Made by a program: the position numbers and the translations under genes. From assembly GCA_015709495.1 (NCBI GenBank), contig CP054189.1, positions 868,001 to 932,000 on the forward strand: a stretch of 64,000 nucleotides of DNA, read 5' to 3'. The DNA is from Chthonomonadaceae bacterium. GTDB taxonomy: Bacteria > Armatimonadota > Fimbriimonadia > Fimbriimonadales > Fimbriimonadaceae. Of this stretch, positions 18,017 to 28,047 are shown piece by piece (position 1 is the stretch's first letter; every line of letters starts with the position of its first letter). Under the pieces are notes generated by a model. It made no database searches. It had not been told where the DNA came from and saw only the letters and a program-made list of their open reading frames with translations.

Positions 18017-19420
18017 ATGGACTATCGGCGCGAGTACATCCGTGACCTCCTCTCGGCACAGCCCGGTTCGAGGGCGGCTGCCTATGGGTGGGTCAAGACG
18101 CGTCGCGACAGCAAGGGCGTTAGCTTCGTTCAGTTGAGCGACGGCTCGTCGATGCGGGACCTCCAGGTGGTCATTCCCGAGAACTCGATCGACGATTCGG
18201 TTCTTAAGCTGGTGACGACGGGGGCGTCGGTGTGCTTCGAGGGCGAGATCGTCGCATCCCCCGCCGCAGGACAACCGATCGAACTCCGCGCGGAGACCTG
18301 TACGGTTTTGGGGCCCTCCGACCCCACGACCTATCCGCTGCAAAAGAAGGGCGCGTCGTTCGAGTTTCTGAGAGAGATCGGACATCTGAGGGTTCGAGGC
18401 AACACCTTTGGGGCGGTGTTTCGCGTCCGGTCTGAGGTCTCGCTCGCCATCCACAGGTTCTTCCACGAGCGGGGGTTCGCCTACATCCACACTCCCTTGA
18501 TCAGCGCCAGCGACGCCGAGGGCGCGGGCGCGCTGTTTTCGGTGACGAGCCAACTCGAATTCGACGGTGAAGGCGAAAGCGCCTCATATCGCCTGAAGAG
18601 CGCCTCCGCGAGTGATGACTTCTTCGGCAAACCTGCGTTTCTAACGGTGAGCGGGCAGCTCCAGGCTGAAGCGCTCGCGTTGGGGCTCACCAACGTGTAT
18701 ACGTTCGGCCCGACCTTTCGAGCCGAGAACAGCAACACGCCGCGACACCTTGCCGAGTTCTGGATGATCGAGCCGGAGATGGCGTTCTGCAGCCTTGAGG
18801 GCAACATGAACCTCGCGGAGGAATTCCTCAAGGCGATCGTCCAGCACGTTCTCGATCGTTGTGCGGCGGACGTCGAGTTTTTCAACCTCCGGATCGAGCC
18901 CAACCTTGTCTCGACGCTCGATCAGGTGGCGAATTCCTCGTTTGAGAGGCTTTCCTACGGCGAGGCAATGACGATGCTCGAATCGAGCGGGGAGCCGTTC
19001 GAGTTTCCTGTGGGTTGGGGCTGCGACCTGCAAAGCGAGCACGAAAGGTGGCTCACCGAAACGAAGGTGGGACGGCCCGTGATCGTTTACGACTATCCGA
19101 AGGAGATCAAGGCTTTCTATATGCGGCTGAACGACGACGACAAAACGGTTGCCGCCATGGATGTGTTGGCGCCTCGCATCGGCGAGATCATCGGCGGATC
19201 GCAGCGCGAGGAGCGGTACGACGTGCTTTTGCGCCGGATTCGAGAGGCCGGATTGCCCGAAGAGGCTTACGGCTGGTACCTCGATCTTCGCAGGTACGGC
19301 AGCGCGGTTCATTCGGGCTTTGGCTTGGGTCTCGAACGAATGCTCATGTACGTCACGGGAATGAAGAACATCCGCGACGTGATCCCCTTCGCCCGAACGC
19401 CAGGGAGCGCGGAGTTCTAG
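18017..19420 (+). CDS. asnS: Asparagine--tRNA ligase
   Basis: Class IIb aminoacyl-tRNA synthetase of 467 residues, charging tRNA-Asn in the cytoplasm. An N-terminal OB-fold anticodon domain (YGWVKTRRDSKGVSFVQLSDG) is followed by the catalytic core: motif 2 region TFGPTFRAENSNTPRHLAEFWMIEPEMAF and motif 3 GFGLGLERMLMYVTGMKNIRDVIPFAR. The motif-2 sequence favours AsnRS over AspRS. If this enzyme is complete, the cell need not make Asn-tRNA by transamidation. The next gene starts directly after its stop. Confidence 0.95.
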   Translation: MDYRREYIRDLLSAQPGSRAAAYGWVKTRRDSKGVSFVQLSDGSSMRDLQVVIPENSIDDSVLKLVTTGASVCFEGEIVASPAAGQPIELRAETCTVLGPSDPTTYPLQKKGASFEFLREIGHLRVRGNTFGAVFRVRSEVSLAIHRFFHERGFAYIHTPLISASDAEGAGALFSVTSQLEFDGEGESASYRLKSASASDDFFGKPAFLTVSGQLQAEALALGLTNVYTFGPTFRAENSNTPRHLAEFWMIEPEMAFCSLEGNMNLAEEFLKAIVQHVLDRCAADVEFFNLRIEPNLVSTLDQVANSSFERLSYGEAMTMLESSGEPFEFPVGWGCDLQSEHERWLTETKVGRPVIVYDYPKEIKAFYMRLNDDDKTVAAMDVLAPRIGEIIGGSQREERYDVLLRRIREAGLPEEAYGWYLDLRRYGSAVHSGFGLGLERMLMYVTGMKNIRDVIPFARTPGSAEF

Positions 19421-21361
19421 GTGCCTGGACTCTTTCGGAAGCTCGATCCCCGAGTTACTGGTGAACTCAAAGCGCAGAAGAAGCCGATTACGTGGGGGCT
19501 TCTGTGTGTGCTCGCAACCTCGCTGCTGACCTCGGCGATGATCCCGCTCGTTCAGCAGAGCATCGCCGCCATTGTAGACACCACGCCCGCGTCCGCCTCT
19601 CGGGAGTTGGGTTCGACGCCCCTGCCCGGTCTCGGCTCCCAGCCCAAGCTCACCGATCAGCAAGCCGAAGCGATGGCTCGCGAATTGGGGGTGGAGAAGG
19701 CTCGCGTCGAAGAAGCGGTGCGTCGGGCCGCAGACTCCCATACGGACTTCAGCCTTCCTGCGCGCGAGTCGGCCCTCGAACGGCTCGGCGTTCTTTGCCT
19801 TCTGATTGTCGCCCTGTTTCTCACCAAGTACTGGTTCACGCGGGGCCAGGCCTACTTCCTCACGCACGCTGCTTCTGACCTTTCGGCCAACCTCCGCAAG
19901 CGCATTTTCGAGAAGCTTCAGCGCCTCCCTCTCAGCTACTTCCACGCCAAGCGGTCAGGGAGCATCCAAAGCGTCCTGACGAACGACGTCCTGGTGTTTC
20001 AAAACTCGGTGCAAATCGTCCGGGACACTCTCGACGGCCCTGTGAAGGCGGTGTCGGCGTTTGCGATGATCGTCTGGATTCAGTGGCAGTTGGCTCTGAT
20101 CTCGCTCGGAGTGCTGCCGATCATGGCGTACGTCATCTACCGTAACGGGCGGAGGATGAAAGCGGCGCAGGCGCAGGTTCAAGAAAACCTCGCGGAACTC
20201 TCCGCGTTTTCGAACGAAGCGGTGCTGGGGATCAAGGTCGTGAAGGCGTTCTCTGCGGAAGATCGGGTCGCGGGAGCTTTCAACGAGCGGATTCGAGACA
20301 CCCTCAAGAGCCAGTTGCGGGCGGCCCGTAGGTTCGCTTCGCTGCGGCCGATGGTCGAATTGATCGGCGCGTCTGCCCTCGCCTTGGTGATCTACATCTG
20401 CGGGCATCTCGCCTTTCGCGGGGCGGTTCATGTTGCCGACATCGCCGCGATCATCTTCGCGTTGGACGTGGTCAATCAGGGCTTCCGCAGCATAGGAAAC
20501 GTCAACAACACGTACAACCAGGTGCAAGCTGCGACGGATCGGATCTACCGTGAAGTGCTCGACGTGCCCGAAGAGCACGAGCCCGAAGGCGCGCAGTCGC
20601 TCCCGGAGCCGACCCGCGGCCAAGTGGCGTTCGAGCGTGTCAGCTTCTCATACCCCGGAGGCGAGCCCGTGCTGAAGGACGTTTCGTTCGAGATTCCCGC
20701 CGGCGCGAGCCTTGCGCTTGTGGGAGCGAGCGGAGCTGGCAAGAGCACGATCGCCGACCTCCTGCTCCGGTTCTACGACCCGAGTGAGGGCCACGTAAAG
20801 GTCGATGGGGTGGACGTGCAGACCCTTTCTCGGTCGTGGCTCCGTTCTCAGATGGCGGTCGTCCCTCAACACACATTCCTGTTCGCGGGTTCGATTGCGG
20901 CCAACATCCGGCTCGGCAAATCCAACGCGACCGACGAAGAAGTTCGCCGCGCCGCCAAGGAAGCGCACGTGACGCCGTTCGTCGATCCGCTGCCCAAGGG
21001 GTTCGAGGAGACGGTGGGCGAGCGCGGCGTGAGGCTGAGCGGGGGCGAGATACAGCGAATCGCCATCGCGCGGGCGCTCGTCCGGCAACCCAAGGTGCTG
21101 ATCCTCGATGAAGCGACGAGCAATCTGGACTCCGAAAGCGAACGGGCCGTTCAGTCCGCCTTGCAAGACGTCATGCACGGCCGAACCACGTTGATCATCG
21201 CCCATCGGCTCTCGACAGCGGCTCGGGCCGACCGCATCCTCGTGCTCCGCAAGGGCGAGGTCGTCGAGCAAGGAAGCCACTCCGAACTCTTGTCTCAGGG
21301 CGGCGTGTACTCCTCGATGTACCGGACCTACTCGAGTGGGGTCATCGATGAGCCTCTGTAA
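19421..21361 (+). CDS. ABC exporter, fused membrane and ATPase domains (MsbA-like)
   Basis: 646 residues starting with GTG immediately after the asnS stop. The N-terminal half holds an ABC type-1 exporter membrane domain of about six helices, with a long 90-residue insert of charged sequence between helices 1 and 2 (about 45-125). The ATPase domain has Walker A GASGAGKST (near 440), a Q-loop, LSGGE signature (RLSGGEIQRIAIARALV), Walker B VLILDEAT and H-loop AHRLST. It likely works as a homodimer exporting lipid, LPS precursor or a drug-like molecule. Confidence 0.9.
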   Translation: MPGLFRKLDPRVTGELKAQKKPITWGLLCVLATSLLTSAMIPLVQQSIAAIVDTTPASASRELGSTPLPGLGSQPKLTDQQAEAMARELGVEKARVEEAVRRAADSHTDFSLPARESALERLGVLCLLIVALFLTKYWFTRGQAYFLTHAASDLSANLRKRIFEKLQRLPLSYFHAKRSGSIQSVLTNDVLVFQNSVQIVRDTLDGPVKAVSAFAMIVWIQWQLALISLGVLPIMAYVIYRNGRRMKAAQAQVQENLAELSAFSNEAVLGIKVVKAFSAEDRVAGAFNERIRDTLKSQLRAARRFASLRPMVELIGASALALVIYICGHLAFRGAVHVADIAAIIFALDVVNQGFRSIGNVNNTYNQVQAATDRIYREVLDVPEEHEPEGAQSLPEPTRGQVAFERVSFSYPGGEPVLKDVSFEIPAGASLALVGASGAGKSTIADLLLRFYDPSEGHVKVDGVDVQTLSRSWLRSQMAVVPQHTFLFAGSIAANIRLGKSNATDEEVRRAAKEAHVTPFVDPLPKGFEETVGERGVRLSGGEIQRIAIARALVRQPKVLILDEATSNLDSESERAVQSALQDVMHGRTTLIIAHRLSTAARADRILVLRKGEVVEQGSHSELLSQGGVYSSMYRTYSSGVIDEPL

Positions 21362-22124
21362 GTCGATCGAAACCGAGGCGCTTGCGTGCGGCTACGACCC
21401 CATTCAAGTTCTCTCCCATGTCGACTTCAGCTTGGAGCCCGGCCAGGCGGTAGCGCTTTTGGGGCCCAACGGCTGCGGTAAGTCAACGCTGCTGAAGACG
21501 CTCTCCAAATCCCTGCGGCCGATGGGCGGCCAAGTTCTCATCCAAGGCGACCGGCTCGACGCGCTTTCGTTCCCTGAACTCGCCCAACGCATCGCTTACG
21601 TCCCTCAAGAGGAGCCCTCGGAGTTCCGCTTCTCCGTGCAGCAGATCGTTCTTATGGGGCGGCTCGCCGATTCGCACTCGTTTTTTGACTCCAGGGAGGA
21701 CCTGCGCATCGCGGAAGAGGCGATGAAGCTGTGCGACTGCTTTCATTTGAAGGACCGGCCCATCACTCAGGTGAGCGCAGGGGAAAAACAGCGAGCTTTG
21801 ATCGCGCGAGCGCTGGCTCAACAGGCCGAGATTCTGCTGCTCGACGAACCGACCGCGCACTTGGACGTGGGCCACCAGATCGCCATCGCAAGACTCCTAA
21901 GCAGCCTCTGCGCGAAAGGACATGCGGTGCTCGCTGCCTTGCACGACCTCAATTTGGGGGCGGCGTTCGCCGATCGCGCGATTCTCTTAGGCGCGGGGAC
22001 CATCGCCGCAGCCGCGAGTTACGGTGAAGTGCTCGAAAGCCCCGTTCTCGACGAGGTCTATGGGGTGACGTTCGAGCGAATCAAGGACTCGGGCGGGCGA
22101 CTCCGCGTCTTGCCGAAGCTATGA
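21348..22124 (+). CDS. ABC transporter ATPase, FecE/BtuD-like
   Basis: 258-residue stand-alone ATPase. Walker A GPNGCGKST, signature QVSAGEKQRALIARALAQ (Ser-Ala-Gly in place of Ser-Gly-Gly), Walker B ILLLDEPTAHLD, and H-loop AALHDLN. The spacing and YVPQEE Q-loop match the iron-siderophore/cobalamin importer class. Start chosen at the ATG at 21348, which overlaps the exporter stop by 14 nt. No permease or binding-protein gene is next to it, so its partner is elsewhere. Confidence 0.88.
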   Translation: MSLCKSIETEALACGYDPIQVLSHVDFSLEPGQAVALLGPNGCGKSTLLKTLSKSLRPMGGQVLIQGDRLDALSFPELAQRIAYVPQEEPSEFRFSVQQIVLMGRLADSHSFFDSREDLRIAEEAMKLCDCFHLKDRPITQVSAGEKQRALIARALAQQAEILLLDEPTAHLDVGHQIAIARLLSSLCAKGHAVLAALHDLNLGAAFADRAILLGAGTIAAAASYGEVLESPVLDEVYGVTFERIKDSGGRLRVLPKL

Positions 22125-22144
22125 TCGCCGCGTCCGACCGCGGA

Positions 22145-22507
22145 CTACTTGTTCTTCAGCCTCGACTTTTCGGTGTACCACTGCGACGTGATGTTGTTGT
22201 CGTCGGGCACGGGCGCGGGCATCCTGTTCTCGGGGAGCAGGATCACGGGAACGGGACTCAGTCCCTGTGGCTGGGTGGGCCCGCCTTCTGAGATCGGCTG
22301 GTCGGTCCCAGAATCCACCAACATGGCCATCCTTTCCTTCGTGGGCGTCTCGCGCTTGGAGGCCGTTTGCGCTTCGGCGTTGGCTCTTCGCGCGGCCAAA
22401 TTGGGGTCTTCTTCGCTGGCGGGATTGGCGTTCATCACGGCGACGACGCCGACGAAAATAACGAGAATCGCGATCAGTACGACGGGTGCGCCCTTCTTTT
22501 TCTTCAT
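22145..22507 (-). CDS. Single-pass membrane protein of unknown function
   Basis: 120 residues: a KKKK start, one membrane helix (PVVLIAILVIFVGVVAVM), then a polar Pro-rich tail, probably outside the membrane. No family is recognised. GAGGA precedes the ATG. It is convergent with the ABC ATPase gene and divergent from the GT4 gene. Confidence 0.7.
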   Translation of the reverse strand: MKKKKGAPVVLIAILVIFVGVVAVMNANPASEEDPNLAARRANAEAQTASKRETPTKERMAMLVDSGTDQPISEGGPTQPQGLSPVPVILLPENRMPAPVPDDNNITSQWYTEKSRLKNK

Positions 22508-22579
22508 TCCTCAGTGTCCTTGGGATCGGTTCCGAACTCGGTTTGCGATACTATTCCATACTCCGAGTCCAAGACTATT

Positions 22580-23659
22580 ATGGACCCGCTCATCGTAGCC
22601 ATTGATGCAAGGCTCGCCGGAAAGGATTTCACCGGCGACTCAACTTACTGGACAGGCCTCCTGCACGGAATGAGCCAAGTCGAGTCCGATTTTCGGCTCC
22701 TGCTTTTTAGCAACGCCTCCAAGCCCGAAAGGATTCCCGACGATCCTCGGTTCGAGTGGATCGTCCTGTCGTCGATGTCGAGCCGACTCTGGAGCCTAAT
22801 GCGGTTTCCTCTCGTCGCGCGTAGGCGGGGAGCGAGGGTTCTTCACACCCAATACAACGTGAGTTTCCTTGCTGGGCCGCGAGCAGTGACCACCGTCCAC
22901 GACGCTTCGTTCTTTCTCGAACCCTCGTGGTTCCGCCCGATCGACCGGGTCCTTTTGCAGCGCGGCGTGCCCTCGTCGGCCAGGCGAGCCGCGAAGGTCG
23001 TGACCGTGTCGGAGACATCCAAGAGGGACATCGTGCGGTTCATGCCCGAAGCGGCCTCGAAAATCGCCGTGACCCCTCTTGCCTGCAACATCGAGGTCAG
23101 CCCGATGCCCCGTGAGGAAGCGCTCAAGGTCGTGGCGGAGATGGGCATCGAGCCGCCCTTCCTTCTCGCTGTGGGGACCCGCTGGCCTCGAAAAAACCTC
23201 CAACTCGCCTTTGAGGCCGCGCGGCTGCTCCCCCGGACCCTCCCTCATTCGTTGGTCGTGGCGGGAAAGGCCGGCTGGGGGCCCGAGGAAATCCATGAGA
23301 GAATCAGGTTGTGCGGTTATGTGGAGGGCCATCAATTGAACGCGCTCTACAGTACGGCCGACCTCCTCCTCGTACCCAGCAAGTATGAGGGTTTTGGGCT
23401 GACGCTGCTCGAGGGGTTCGCTTGCGGTTGCCCCGTGGTTTGCAGCGCCGGAGGCTCGTTGCCCGAGGTCGCGGGTGACGCAGCGCTCGTCATCGATAGC
23501 TGGTCTGCGGGCGATTGGGCCAGGGATATCGAGAACCTCCTTGGGGATTCGAGTAAGCTTGCCGCTATGCGCGAAGCGGGAAGGAGGCGCGAGAAGAGCT
23601 TCAGTTGGAAGCGCACGGCTGAACTCACCCTCGAAGCCTACAAGGAGGCGGCCAGGTGA
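22580..23659 (+). CDS. Family 4 glycosyltransferase (GT-B fold)
   Basis: 359-residue retaining transferase. Start set at MDPLIVAIDARLAG, where the fold begins. The C-terminal nucleotide-sugar domain has the family marks: LLAVGTRWPRKNLQLAFEA, then ADLLLVPSKYEGFGLTLLEGFACGCPVVCSAGGSLPEVAGDAAL, which contains the E-x7-E motif. It probably builds a surface glycan. Its stop overlaps the start of the Trm112-like gene by 4 nt. Confidence 0.93.
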   Translation: MDPLIVAIDARLAGKDFTGDSTYWTGLLHGMSQVESDFRLLLFSNASKPERIPDDPRFEWIVLSSMSSRLWSLMRFPLVARRRGARVLHTQYNVSFLAGPRAVTTVHDASFFLEPSWFRPIDRVLLQRGVPSSARRAAKVVTVSETSKRDIVRFMPEAASKIAVTPLACNIEVSPMPREEALKVVAEMGIEPPFLLAVGTRWPRKNLQLAFEAARLLPRTLPHSLVVAGKAGWGPEEIHERIRLCGYVEGHQLNALYSTADLLLVPSKYEGFGLTLLEGFACGCPVVCSAGGSLPEVAGDAALVIDSWSAGDWARDIENLLGDSSKLAAMREAGRRREKSFSWKRTAELTLEAYKEAAR

Positions 23660-23847
23660 TCGATCCGGAGTTCTTGAAGATCCTGGCATGTCCGGTGTGT
23701 GACGATCGGCCCGCCTTGCGACTCGAGGGAGAGTGGCTTGTCTGCTCGAAGTGCGGACGAAAGTACCCCATTCTCGAAGGCATCCCCCAACTTACGCCCG
23801 AAGATGGGACCCTCGAACCTGTCCGCGCGGAGGAGACCCATGGCTGA
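23656..23847 (+). CDS. Trm112-like zinc-ribbon protein
   Basis: 63 residues with C-x2-C and C-x2-C pairs (ACPVCDDR and VCSKCGRKYP) and the family's FLKILACPVC start and IPQL end. Bacterial members of this small family (UPF0434/Trm112) are thought to help other enzymes. Starts with GTG inside the end of the GT4 gene, and its end overlaps aroQ by 8 nt. Confidence 0.85.
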   Translation: MIDPEFLKILACPVCDDRPALRLEGEWLVCSKCGRKYPILEGIPQLTPEDGTLEPVRAEETHG

Positions 23848-24295
23848 GCAATCCGTTCGAGTCCTCGTTTTGCACGGACCGAACCTCAACCTCACAGGCT
23901 TTCGGGAGCCCGATGTTTACGGGAAAAAGCCGCTCGACGAGATCGACGCCGACATCCAGCGGGCCGCGGAAGCGCTCAAGATCGACGTTCGCATCCTCCA
24001 GAGCAACTCCGAAGGGATTCTGATCGACACGATCCAAGAGCACCGCAAGTGGGCCGACGCCATCGTGATCAACCCGGGCGCCTTGGCGCACTACTCCATC
24101 GCCTTGCGGGACGCTCTGGTCGGCGTTCGGCTTCCTGTCGTCGAGGTCCACCTTAGCAACGTCGCGGCCCGTGAGGAGTTTCGGCAGCATTCCGTGATCG
24201 CTCCCATCACCGTCGGCCAGATCGTCGGGTTGGGCGCTTTCGGCTATGAACTGGCGCTGCAGGCCGTCCGAAAGCACTGCGACGAGACCGTATGA
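23840..24295 (+). CDS. aroQ: Type II 3-dehydroquinate dehydratase
   Basis: Dodecameric enzyme that dehydrates 3-dehydroquinate in the shikimate pathway. The 151 residues carry VLHGPNLNLTGFREPDVYG with the catalytic Arg/Tyr loop, INPGALAHYSIALRDAL with the catalytic His, and VEVHLSNVAAREEFRQHS. It has standard length and a full active site. Translationally linked to the genes on both sides; no other aro gene is in view. Confidence 0.96.
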   Translation: MAEQSVRVLVLHGPNLNLTGFREPDVYGKKPLDEIDADIQRAAEALKIDVRILQSNSEGILIDTIQEHRKWADAIVINPGALAHYSIALRDALVGVRLPVVEVHLSNVAAREEFRQHSVIAPITVGQIVGLGAFGYELALQAVRKHCDETV

Positions 24296-25371
24296 CGAAC
24301 CTCCAGAAACTTCAGCAGGCCTTACGCGAGCGCGAAATCGCCGCCGTGCTGCTCAGCAATATCGCGAACGTGCAGTGGGTTTCAGGGTTCAGCGGCTCCT
24401 CGGCTTGGGTACTCGCAACTCCTGCCGACGCGGTTTTCCTCACCGATAGCCGCTATACGGTCCAGGCGAAGACCGAGGTCAAGGACATGCCCTCCGACTC
24501 CTACGCGAGCCCCGTTTTGAGCGCTCAGTTCCTCGCGCGCCATATCGAAGGCCGCGGCATCCGGCAGCTTGGTTTCGAGAGCGATTCGGTCACGGTATCG
24601 ACGCTCAAGGAGTGGGAAGCAGCCTTCCAAGGCGTTCAACTGACGCCCGTCGCCGAGTTGGTCGGCCCGTTGCGGATGGTGAAGTCGGCGGAGGAGATCG
24701 AGGGGATTCGCAAAGCCTGCGTGTTGGCGGACCAGTGCTTCGACAACGTCAGACGAATCCTCCGCCCCGGGGTTTCCGAACTCGAGGTCGCCATCGAAAT
24801 CGAGTTCTTCTTCCGGAAACGAGGGGCCACGGCCGCCTTTCCGGTGATTGCGGCGAGCGGCGAAAACAGCGCCAAACCCCACGGGACGGCTACGGAAAAG
24901 GTGATCGAGGAAGGCGACTTCCTTACGCTCGACTTTGGCGCGTGCTTGAACGGCTTCAACAGCGACATCACGCGAACGGTCGTCATCGGCGAGCCCTCGA
25001 CCCGTCAGCGAGAGGTTTACGGTCAGGTGCTCCAGGCGCAGTTGGCCTCTCTCGAAGCCATGAAGCCGGGCGTCCCAGCTAAGGAGGTCGACGCGGTGGC
25101 CCGCAGGGTACTTGCGGAAGCCGACCTCGACGGTTACTTTGGGCACGGGCTTGGACACGGACTGGGAATGCTCGTTCACGACTTCGGGCGGCTTGCGCCC
25201 ACCAGCGAGCACGTGCTCGCCCCCGGACAGGTCTGGACGGTCGAGCCAGGTGTTTACATCGAGGGGTTTGGCGGAGTCCGGATCGAAGACGACGTCGTCG
25301 TGACCGAGTCCGGGATCGAGACGCTCACTCACTCGCCCAAGGACCTGTTGACGTTTCCGGAAGGCCGATGA
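24292..25371 (+). CDS. M24 metallopeptidase, Xaa-Pro aminopeptidase/dipeptidase type
   Basis: 359 residues. The N-terminal creatinase-like domain is about 1-125. The pita-bread domain follows, with five metal ligands: Asp in LTLDFGACLNGFNSDITR (two Asp), His in GHGLGHGLGMLVHD, and Glu in TVEPGVYIEGFGGVRIEDD (two Glu). It cleaves peptides at proline in the cytoplasm. It overlaps aroQ by 4 nt and the next gene by 4 nt. Confidence 0.92.
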   Translation: MTNLQKLQQALREREIAAVLLSNIANVQWVSGFSGSSAWVLATPADAVFLTDSRYTVQAKTEVKDMPSDSYASPVLSAQFLARHIEGRGIRQLGFESDSVTVSTLKEWEAAFQGVQLTPVAELVGPLRMVKSAEEIEGIRKACVLADQCFDNVRRILRPGVSELEVAIEIEFFFRKRGATAAFPVIAASGENSAKPHGTATEKVIEEGDFLTLDFGACLNGFNSDITRTVVIGEPSTRQREVYGQVLQAQLASLEAMKPGVPAKEVDAVARRVLAEADLDGYFGHGLGHGLGMLVHDFGRLAPTSEHVLAPGQVWTVEPGVYIEGFGGVRIEDDVVVTESGIETLTHSPKDLLTFPEGR

Positions 25372-26192
25372 GCCCGATTCTCGTCTTGAGCGAAGCCGCT
25401 CTCCTACCCAAAGGGCCGACGCTGCAATTGGAGCTCATGCCGAGCCGCACGCTGTTCGTGTTCGGCCCGAATGGCTCCGGGAAGTCGGAGTTCCTCGCAG
25501 CCCTCCTCGGCGAGCGCAAGTTGGGGCAAGGCAAAGCGCAGATCCGGGGCAAGGCGGTGCTCGCAAGGCCCGAGGTCAAGAAGCGCACGACTCCGCTGGG
25601 ACTCGCCAAGACCTTCTCGGGCGCAAGCGGCAACGATCGGCTGGTCGAGGCGCTCAACGCATTGGGGTTGTGGGAGGTCCGAAACACTCCGATTGCGAGC
25701 CTAACACCCGCAGAGCGTCGGGCTTGTGAACTGGTCGAAGGGCTCGTTTCCAAGCCCGATCTGATCCTGATCGACCACCAATTGGACACGTTGGATCCGT
25801 GGAGGTTGCCGACCACGCTCCAAGTCTTGCAGCGGCGGGTTGCCAGTGGCGCGGCGATCGTGGTGGCCACCAACCTCCCTTGGCTGGCTCGGGGCGCAGA
25901 CCGAATCGTGGTGCTGCGCGCAAGCGAAGTCGTGTTTTCGGGTTCGTATCCCGATCTGGAACGCCGCGCGACCCCAGGAACTCTCGAAATCGAAACGCAC
26001 CAGTCCGAGGGCGTTCGCGCCTTGGTCGCTCCTTTTGCGCTCGAAGTTTCGGAAACTTCCGCAGGCCTCCGGGTTCGCGCGAGGGAGGGCCAGGAGGTGG
26101 CGGCCAAGCTCCTTGTCGAGGGGTATGGCGATGTGGAAGCGGTCGTGGTCAAGAGGCCCACGCCCGAGGAACTGCTAAGGTCACTCTTCTGA
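25368..26192 (+). CDS. Degenerate stand-alone ABC-type ATPase
   Basis: 274 residues. Walker A GPNGSGKS (near 38) is intact. The signature is LTPAERRACELVEGL rather than LSGGQ, and the Walker B reads LILIDHQLD, with His where the catalytic Glu is normal. There is no clear H-loop, but FNLPW/TNLPW sits in its place. A C-terminal 60-residue section follows. No permease is nearby. It may be a regulatory or dead ATPase. Start overlaps the M24 gene; the end is convergent with selB and overlaps it by 12 nt. Confidence 0.75.
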   Translation: MSPILVLSEAALLPKGPTLQLELMPSRTLFVFGPNGSGKSEFLAALLGERKLGQGKAQIRGKAVLARPEVKKRTTPLGLAKTFSGASGNDRLVEALNALGLWEVRNTPIASLTPAERRACELVEGLVSKPDLILIDHQLDTLDPWRLPTTLQVLQRRVASGAAIVVATNLPWLARGADRIVVLRASEVVFSGSYPDLERRATPGTLEIETHQSEGVRALVAPFALEVSETSAGLRVRAREGQEVAAKLLVEGYGDVEAVVVKRPTPEELLRSLF

Positions 26193-28040
26193 GTTCCGGC
26201 CCCGGACGACCCGCTTATCTCCCACTCGCAGCGTAAACCGAATGCGGTCCAGGTATTCGAGCCAAGGAATCGCGAACTTGCGGCTCGTTCCGAAAAGGTC
26301 GCGGAACTCGGCGGCGGCGAAGGAGCGATCCCCGAAGGCCGCCACAATAGAGTCCTGAATCTTGCGGAGGGCCTCTTGAGTGAGATACATGTCCTTGTCG
26401 ATTCGGACGATCTCCCCTGCCTCAAGGCCGAGTTTGATCGCGGCTTCGACCGCCTGGAGCGGCAGACGCTCGGCCAAGGCGATCTCGCTCGGGGATGGGG
26501 GCGACGCTACGCTCGCCGACAGGGCGCCCTCGACCCGGTCGAGCAATTGGCGCTGGTGCGGGTTCATTTGCACCCGATATCCAGGCAGCCGCAGGTTCGC
26601 GCCGAGAACTTCAACCTTTCCGGCCTGCGAAAGAAGCGCCAGGGATCGGTCCAGGCTGGCGCCCTTCCAATCGAGCCCCGCAGCCTTCAAGACCCGATCT
26701 CGTGGATGAGAGGACTGCGAGGGCGCGGCCGCGTGCATTCTCTGGAGCGCAAGGACGATTGCCTCGCCCGCTGCGGTGAGTTGATGGGAAGCGATCCAAG
26801 CCCCGCTAAGGTTGATCGCCTGGCCTTCGCTTGCGAGGCGCTGCAAGGCTTCGGCGGCGGCGGAATGGGAAAGCCCTGCCTGCTGAGCCACTTCAGCCAC
26901 GCTCCTCCCTCGGGCATCCGCGCTCAAGAGCGCAAGGACCGAATCCGCTCGGTTGGACGAACCGACGGAGGCTTGAGGCGCATCGCTGAACCTTCGAGGC
27001 GGAGCGAGCGGAACCGTCACTCGCCCTCCGGCGATGACGTGGGAAGGACTGTAGTGGCGCAGGATGAGGGGCTGAAACGTCGCGCAGCCTACGGGCGATT
27101 CCAGCCGCAATTGCACCAGGTCGCGGTCCTGCGCATTGAGGAACGCCCTGCCGATGACCTCTTCGGCTCCAAGAGAAACGCGTACCCGAGACCCATGCTT
27201 GCAGGCGGCAACCCATTCCACGCGAGCGTCGAACCGCAGCGTTTCAAAGACCGTGCCGGGTTCGCCGGCGATCATGCCGCGCCGCACCCTTTCCGGCTTG
27301 ATTCCAGAAAGAACGAGCGCAGTCCGCCGCCCCGCTTCGGCGATCTCAGTTGGCTCGCCATGATGCTGGATGGACCTCACCCTTGCGCGAAGGTCGCCCG
27401 GTTGAACGGACACCTCGTCGCCCGCCCGGACCGCCCCCCTCATCAAAGGCCCGGTGACGACGATCCCTTGCCCTTTCAGCACAAAAGCCCTGTCGATCGG
27501 CAAGTACCACGGACCCTCCTTCGCGGCGGAGGTCTCCCGAAGCGCTTGCGCCAGCGCGTCCTTGAGTTGGGCGACTCCGTCGCCCGTGGGGGCGGACACC
27601 GGGACCACCGGCGCCCCGGCGAACCGCGTCGCGTCGAGGAGCTCCTGAACTTCATCCTTTGCAATCTGGAGCGTTTCGTCGTCAGCGAGGTCGGCAAACG
27701 TCAGCGCAACAATCAGCCTCTCCACCGGGAGCAGCAAAAGAATCTGGAGGTGCTCCCGTGTTTGCGGCATGACGGAGTCGGCCGCCTTCACGCAGAGCAG
27801 CGCGACATCGACCCCAAGCGCGCCGACGATCATGTTCGTCAGGAACCGCTCGTGGCCGGGGACGTCTACAATCGAAGCCCGGCCGATCCCCGGAAGCTCG
27901 ACGTAGGCGAATCCGAGGTCGATGGTCATCCCCCGTGCCTTTTCTTCAGGCAGACGGTCGGCGTCGATCCCGGTCAGCGCCTTGATGAGGCTCGTTTTCC
28001 CGTGGTCGACGTGTCCGGCTGTACCGATTAGGCGGGCCAT
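26181..28040 (-). CDS. selB: Selenocysteine-specific elongation factor SelB
   Basis: GTPase that brings Sec-tRNA to in-frame UGA codons followed by a SECIS hairpin. 619 residues. GTPase motifs: [13 protein letters not shown] (G1), [15 protein letters not shown] (G2, in a SelB-like form), DVPGHERF (G3). EF-Tu-like domains II and III follow. The C-terminal 250 residues are winged-helix domains that bind SECIS RNA. Start at 28040, which has a -10-like CATAAT 7 nt before it. This gene, with selD in the same window, shows the organism uses selenocysteine. Confidence 0.95.
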   Translation of the reverse strand: MARLIGTAGHVDHGKTSLIKALTGIDADRLPEEKARGMTIDLGFAYVELPGIGRASIVDVPGHERFLTNMIVGALGVDVALLCVKAADSVMPQTREHLQILLLLPVERLIVALTFADLADDETLQIAKDEVQELLDATRFAGAPVVPVSAPTGDGVAQLKDALAQALRETSAAKEGPWYLPIDRAFVLKGQGIVVTGPLMRGAVRAGDEVSVQPGDLRARVRSIQHHGEPTEIAEAGRRTALVLSGIKPERVRRGMIAGEPGTVFETLRFDARVEWVAACKHGSRVRVSLGAEEVIGRAFLNAQDRDLVQLRLESPVGCATFQPLILRHYSPSHVIAGGRVTVPLAPPRRFSDAPQASVGSSNRADSVLALLSADARGRSVAEVAQQAGLSHSAAAEALQRLASEGQAINLSGAWIASHQLTAAGEAIVLALQRMHAAAPSQSSHPRDRVLKAAGLDWKGASLDRSLALLSQAGKVEVLGANLRLPGYRVQMNPHQRQLLDRVEGALSASVASPPSPSEIALAERLPLQAVEAAIKLGLEAGEIVRIDKDMYLTQEALRKIQDSIVAAFGDRSFAAAEFRDLFGTSRKFAIPWLEYLDRIRFTLRVGDKRVVRGRNSEE

Positions 28041-28047
28041 TGCTTCA

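Noticed and set aside
26376..28031. 551-codon plus-strand frame opposite selB
   Set aside because: A shadow of the high-GC selB codons; no family pattern, and selB is certain. The same holds for 1606-2472, 5586-6638, 14676-15701 and 35319-36674.
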